Origin: Spirosomataceae bacterium TFI 002
GTDB taxonomy: Bacteria; Bacteroidota; Bacteroidia; Cytophagales; Spirosomataceae
Length of the DNA: 64,000 nucleotides
Reading direction: 5' to 3'
NCBI GenBank assembly: GCA_900230115.1
Contig: LT907983.1
Coordinates: 4,107,001-4,171,000 of the forward strand
The position numbers and the translations under genes were made by a program. How positions within the stretch are numbered: the stretch's first letter is position 1; every line of letters begins with the position of its first letter. The notes beneath the pieces are model-generated. The model worked only from the letters and a program-made list of their open reading frames with translations. It was not told where the DNA came from and did not search any database. Shown in pieces: positions 63,026 to 64,000 of the stretch.

Positions 63026-63958
63026 TCAACCCAAAACCCTAGGTCCGTTTTGGTTCACTTTAGAGACAAAATGGTTGGTGTTGATATCTATTGCGTTAAA
63101 AGCTTCGCACATGGCTTGAGCAGTTTTGTCTGCTTGGGCCTGCCCTTCGGAGAATGCAAAAATTGATGGTCCAGCTCCTGAAATACTACATCCTAAAGCT
63201 CCTGACGCAATAGCTGCCGCTTTTACTTCGGCAAAGCCTGGTATGAGAATAGACCTTTTTGGTTCAATGAGGTAATCAGTCATAGACCTGCCTATGAGTG
63301 CATAATTGGAGGTTGTTAGTCCGGCGATCATGCCAGCTACATTTCCCATTTGTGCAATTGCTTTTCCAAATTCCACTTCTTGACGAAGAATGAATCTCGC
63401 ATCCTTGGTATTTACTTCCACATCTGGGTGAACAATGCTTACCCAGAGGTTGTCTGGAGTAGAGATTTTGACAACATCCAGCGGATCGTAGCTTCGGATC
63501 AAAACAAAGCCACCGAGTAGGGCAGGAGCAACGTTGTCGGCATGAGCACTACCACATGCAATACGTTCACCTTCCATAGAAAAAGGTAGAAGTTTCTCTG
63601 TTTCTAAAGGTTTTCCCAGTAATTCATTGGCGGCAAAAACTCCAGCAACAGCACTGGCAGAAGAACTGCCTAATCCACTGCCTAAAGGCATTTTTTTGTG
63701 TAATTTAATATCAAAACCTTGCTGAGAGCCAATTTTTTCTAAAAACTTGATGACAGGAACACTGACTGTATTTTGAAATGGATCAAGTGTTAATTTCCCT
63801 TCGTCTCCCGTGATTTTTGTAATGACAATTTTGGAGTCATTTCTTTTACTAACAATTACCTCGTCGCCGGGTGAATCCACAGCAAGGCCGAAGATGTCAA
63901 AACCACAAGCCACGTTTGCAACTGTTGCAGGGGCGAATATGTGAATGCTATCGCTCAT
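63026..63958 (-). CDS. thrB: Homoserine kinase ThrB
   Basis: A 310-residue GHMP kinase that phosphorylates homoserine in threonine synthesis. N-terminal APATVANVACGFDIFG and the ATP-binding motif PLGSGLGSSSASAVAG (about 93-108) are diagnostic; the C-terminal GHMP motif GCSISGAGPSIFAF is present. Its ATG overlaps the stop of the upstream partial gene, which looks like the end of ThrA, so a thrA-thrB(-thrC) operon runs leftwards; thrC is not found downstream to 62816. Length normal (about 300-320). Confidence 0.95.
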   Translation of the reverse strand: MSDSIHIFAPATVANVACGFDIFGLAVDSPGDEVIVSKRNDSKIVITKITGDEGKLTLDPFQNTVSVPVIKFLEKIGSQQGFDIKLHKKMPLGSGLGSSSASAVAGVFAANELLGKPLETEKLLPFSMEGERIACGSAHADNVAPALLGGFVLIRSYDPLDVVKISTPDNLWVSIVHPDVEVNTKDARFILRQEVEFGKAIAQMGNVAGMIAGLTTSNYALIGRSMTDYLIEPKRSILIPGFAEVKAAAIASGALGCSISGAGPSIFAFSEGQAQADKTAQAMCEAFNAIDINTNHFVSKVNQNGPRVLG

Positions 63959-64000
63959 TAATTCAACAAACTACTCAAGCTTATGATATCTGCAAATACA
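63958..64000 (-). CDS. thrA: Probable ThrA (aspartokinase/homoserine dehydrogenase) C-terminus, partial
   Basis: Only 14 codons, stop included, are in the window. Reading left from 64000 they give VFADIISLSSLLN and TAA (63960-63958). The ending VFADI plus a short helix is as in bifunctional ThrA, and the stop overlaps the thrB start as TAATG. The call depends on this short tail and the operon order. Confidence 0.5.
   Translation of the reverse strand, partial: VFADIISLSSLLN

Overview
The window looks like chromosome of a low-GC, Gram-negative Bacteroidota, most like the Cytophagales. Evidence: a TonB receptor with a carboxypeptidase-like N-terminal domain paired with a DUF4249 lipoprotein, DUF4114/DUF3500/DUF1961 proteins, a Bacteroidota-type arginine decarboxylase, many short lipoprotein signals, and promoters of the TTG-N19-20-TAnnTTTG type. 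No rRNA, tRNA, CRISPR array or prophage was seen.

Layout. 1-650: end of a HipA-family kinase with its DUF3037 partner. 860-3560: a tiny lysine-rich protein, then a GNAT-mnmH-selD operon for selenium modification of tRNA. 3.7-8.0 kb: an orphan sugar-binding lipoprotein, a heparinase-like lyase and a CE7 esterase. 8.5-20 kb: mostly housekeeping and small conserved genes (40-aa lipoprotein, speA, mpl, CPBP protease, DUF2200, GNAT, dlgD, DEAD-box helicase, MscS, DUF1961, DUF4287/DUF5655, DUF3500). 20.4-25.5 kb: TonB receptor/DUF4249 pair, PatB-type C-S lyase, DoxX-like protein. 25.6-28.7 kb: accessory island with a REP-bounded RAYT transposase broken by a GC-rich tandem repeat, a possible toxin-tail/immunity-like pair, a third REP copy and a ParD/ParE module. 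28.7-37 kb: L,D-transpeptidase, VIT-family transporter, a DUF4114-LytTR operon bracketed by 75-bp direct repeats, alpha/beta hydrolase, truA, DedA-like protein. 37.4-46 kb: penicillin acylase-like enzyme, tandemly duplicated beta-helix proteins, lipocalin-like lipoprotein, sulfatase, outer-membrane barrel. 46.3-47.7 kb: PSD-like decarboxylase homologue with an altered HRxH motif. 47.8-57.2 kb: sulfide module. 57.4-64 kb: DUF5060 hydrolase, ceramidase-like/PLP decarboxylase pair, MscS channel, GIY-YIG remnant, thrB and the end of thrA.

The most coherent system is the sulfide module: a TauE/SafE exporter, two CstB-like persulfide dioxygenase-rhodanese fusions, cytochrome bd oxidase (cydAB) and a type II sulfide:quinone oxidoreductase. 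Sulfide electrons would enter the quinone pool through SQR, persulfide would be oxidised by the CstB-like enzymes, sulfite or related anions exported by TauE, and quinol reoxidised by a sulfide-tolerant bd oxidase. Three of its transcription starts carry the same palindrome, GTAAC-N4-GTTAC, with its centre exactly 36.5 bp from the end of a -7 box; this spacing fits class II activation by a CRP/FNR-type regulator. An intrinsic terminator lies between the first CstB-like gene and cydA.

The scattered lyase, esterase, beta-helix, sulfatase and DUF5060 genes suggest a heterotroph using plant or algal, partly sulfated, polysaccharides, although no SusC/SusD-type locus lies in the window. Where the longest open frame begins at a non-ATG codon or upstream of a promoter box, I chose the internal start and give the reason.
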